DNA of 32,117 nucleotides from NCBI RefSeq assembly GCF_004358675.1, contig NZ_SMZO01000044.1, positions 1-32,117 on the forward strand, in the 5' to 3' direction. A program made the translations under genes and the position numbers. The stretch is from Meridianimarinicoccus aquatilis (GTDB lineage Bacteria; Pseudomonadota; Alphaproteobacteria; Rhodobacterales; Rhodobacteraceae). The notes beneath the pieces were generated by a model. The model did no database searches, was not told the origin of the DNA, and was given only the letters and a program-made list of their open reading frames with translations. This document shows, in pieces, positions 32,078-32,117 of the stretch; the first letter of the stretch is position 1, and every line of letters starts with the position of its first letter.

Positions 32078-32117
32078 AGCGCAAGGCAAGGGAGGCTCCC
32101 GCCCGTCTTCGACATCA

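Noticed and set aside
1-32117. CRISPR array, tRNA or rRNA genes, integrase or attachment sites
   Set aside because: No regular spaced repeats, no RNA-gene signatures and no integrase genes were found on reading both strands.

Overview
The window looks like part of an extrachromosomal replicon (plasmid or chromid) of an alphaproteobacterium, most likely of the Rhodobacterales/Roseobacter group. The grounds are the replication module (a short DnaA-like initiator next to parA-parB, with RepABC-type parS palindromes), the high G+C content and codon use of the catabolic genes, and the N-methylglutamate (NMG) pathway gene set that is common in marine Rhodobacterales. This placement is inference from gene content; no database was searched.

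Left part (1-4873), backbone: the 5' part of a secreted protein of unknown function on the minus strand (cut by the window edge), a decayed IS5-family transposase remnant, a DnaA-like replication initiator (minus), an approximately 430 bp origin-like region with TGTCCCC repeats, then parA and parB (plus). Two identical 16-bp palindromes, GTTCCCCGCGGGGAAC, lie inside parA and parB and fit the parS consensus.

Middle part (5097-19452), a nitrogen-compound uptake and hydrolysis island, all plus strand except one LysR regulator. Block A is a CodA-like deaminase plus a complete BMP-type (nucleoside/nucleobase-like) ABC importer (binding protein, double ATPase, two permeases). Block B is a second complete BMP-type importer with formamidase (AmiF), a biuret-hydrolase-like cysteine hydrolase (BiuH), a second paralogous cysteine hydrolase and a small cupin, in a tightly overlapping operon. 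The LysR gene lies between the blocks, divergent from B and convergent with A. The set suggests import of N-rich heterocycles or ureides, deamination, and stepwise release of formate and ammonium. The real substrate is unknown, and this is the best candidate here for an undescribed pathway.

Right part (19608-32077), the NMG pathway for monomethylamine. The minus strand reads glxA-like regulator, XRE-cupin regulator, mgsA, mgsB, mgsC, gmaS. The plus strand reads mgdA-mgdB-mgdC-mgdD, a broken folD and purU. GmaS makes gamma-glutamylmethylamide, MgsABC makes N-methylglutamate, and MgdABCD oxidises it to glutamate with the methyl group passed to tetrahydrofolate. FolD would oxidise methylene-THF but is a deletion-ridden remnant here, so a copy elsewhere must serve. 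PurU releases formate from 10-formyl-THF. Both catabolic modules therefore end in ammonium and formate.
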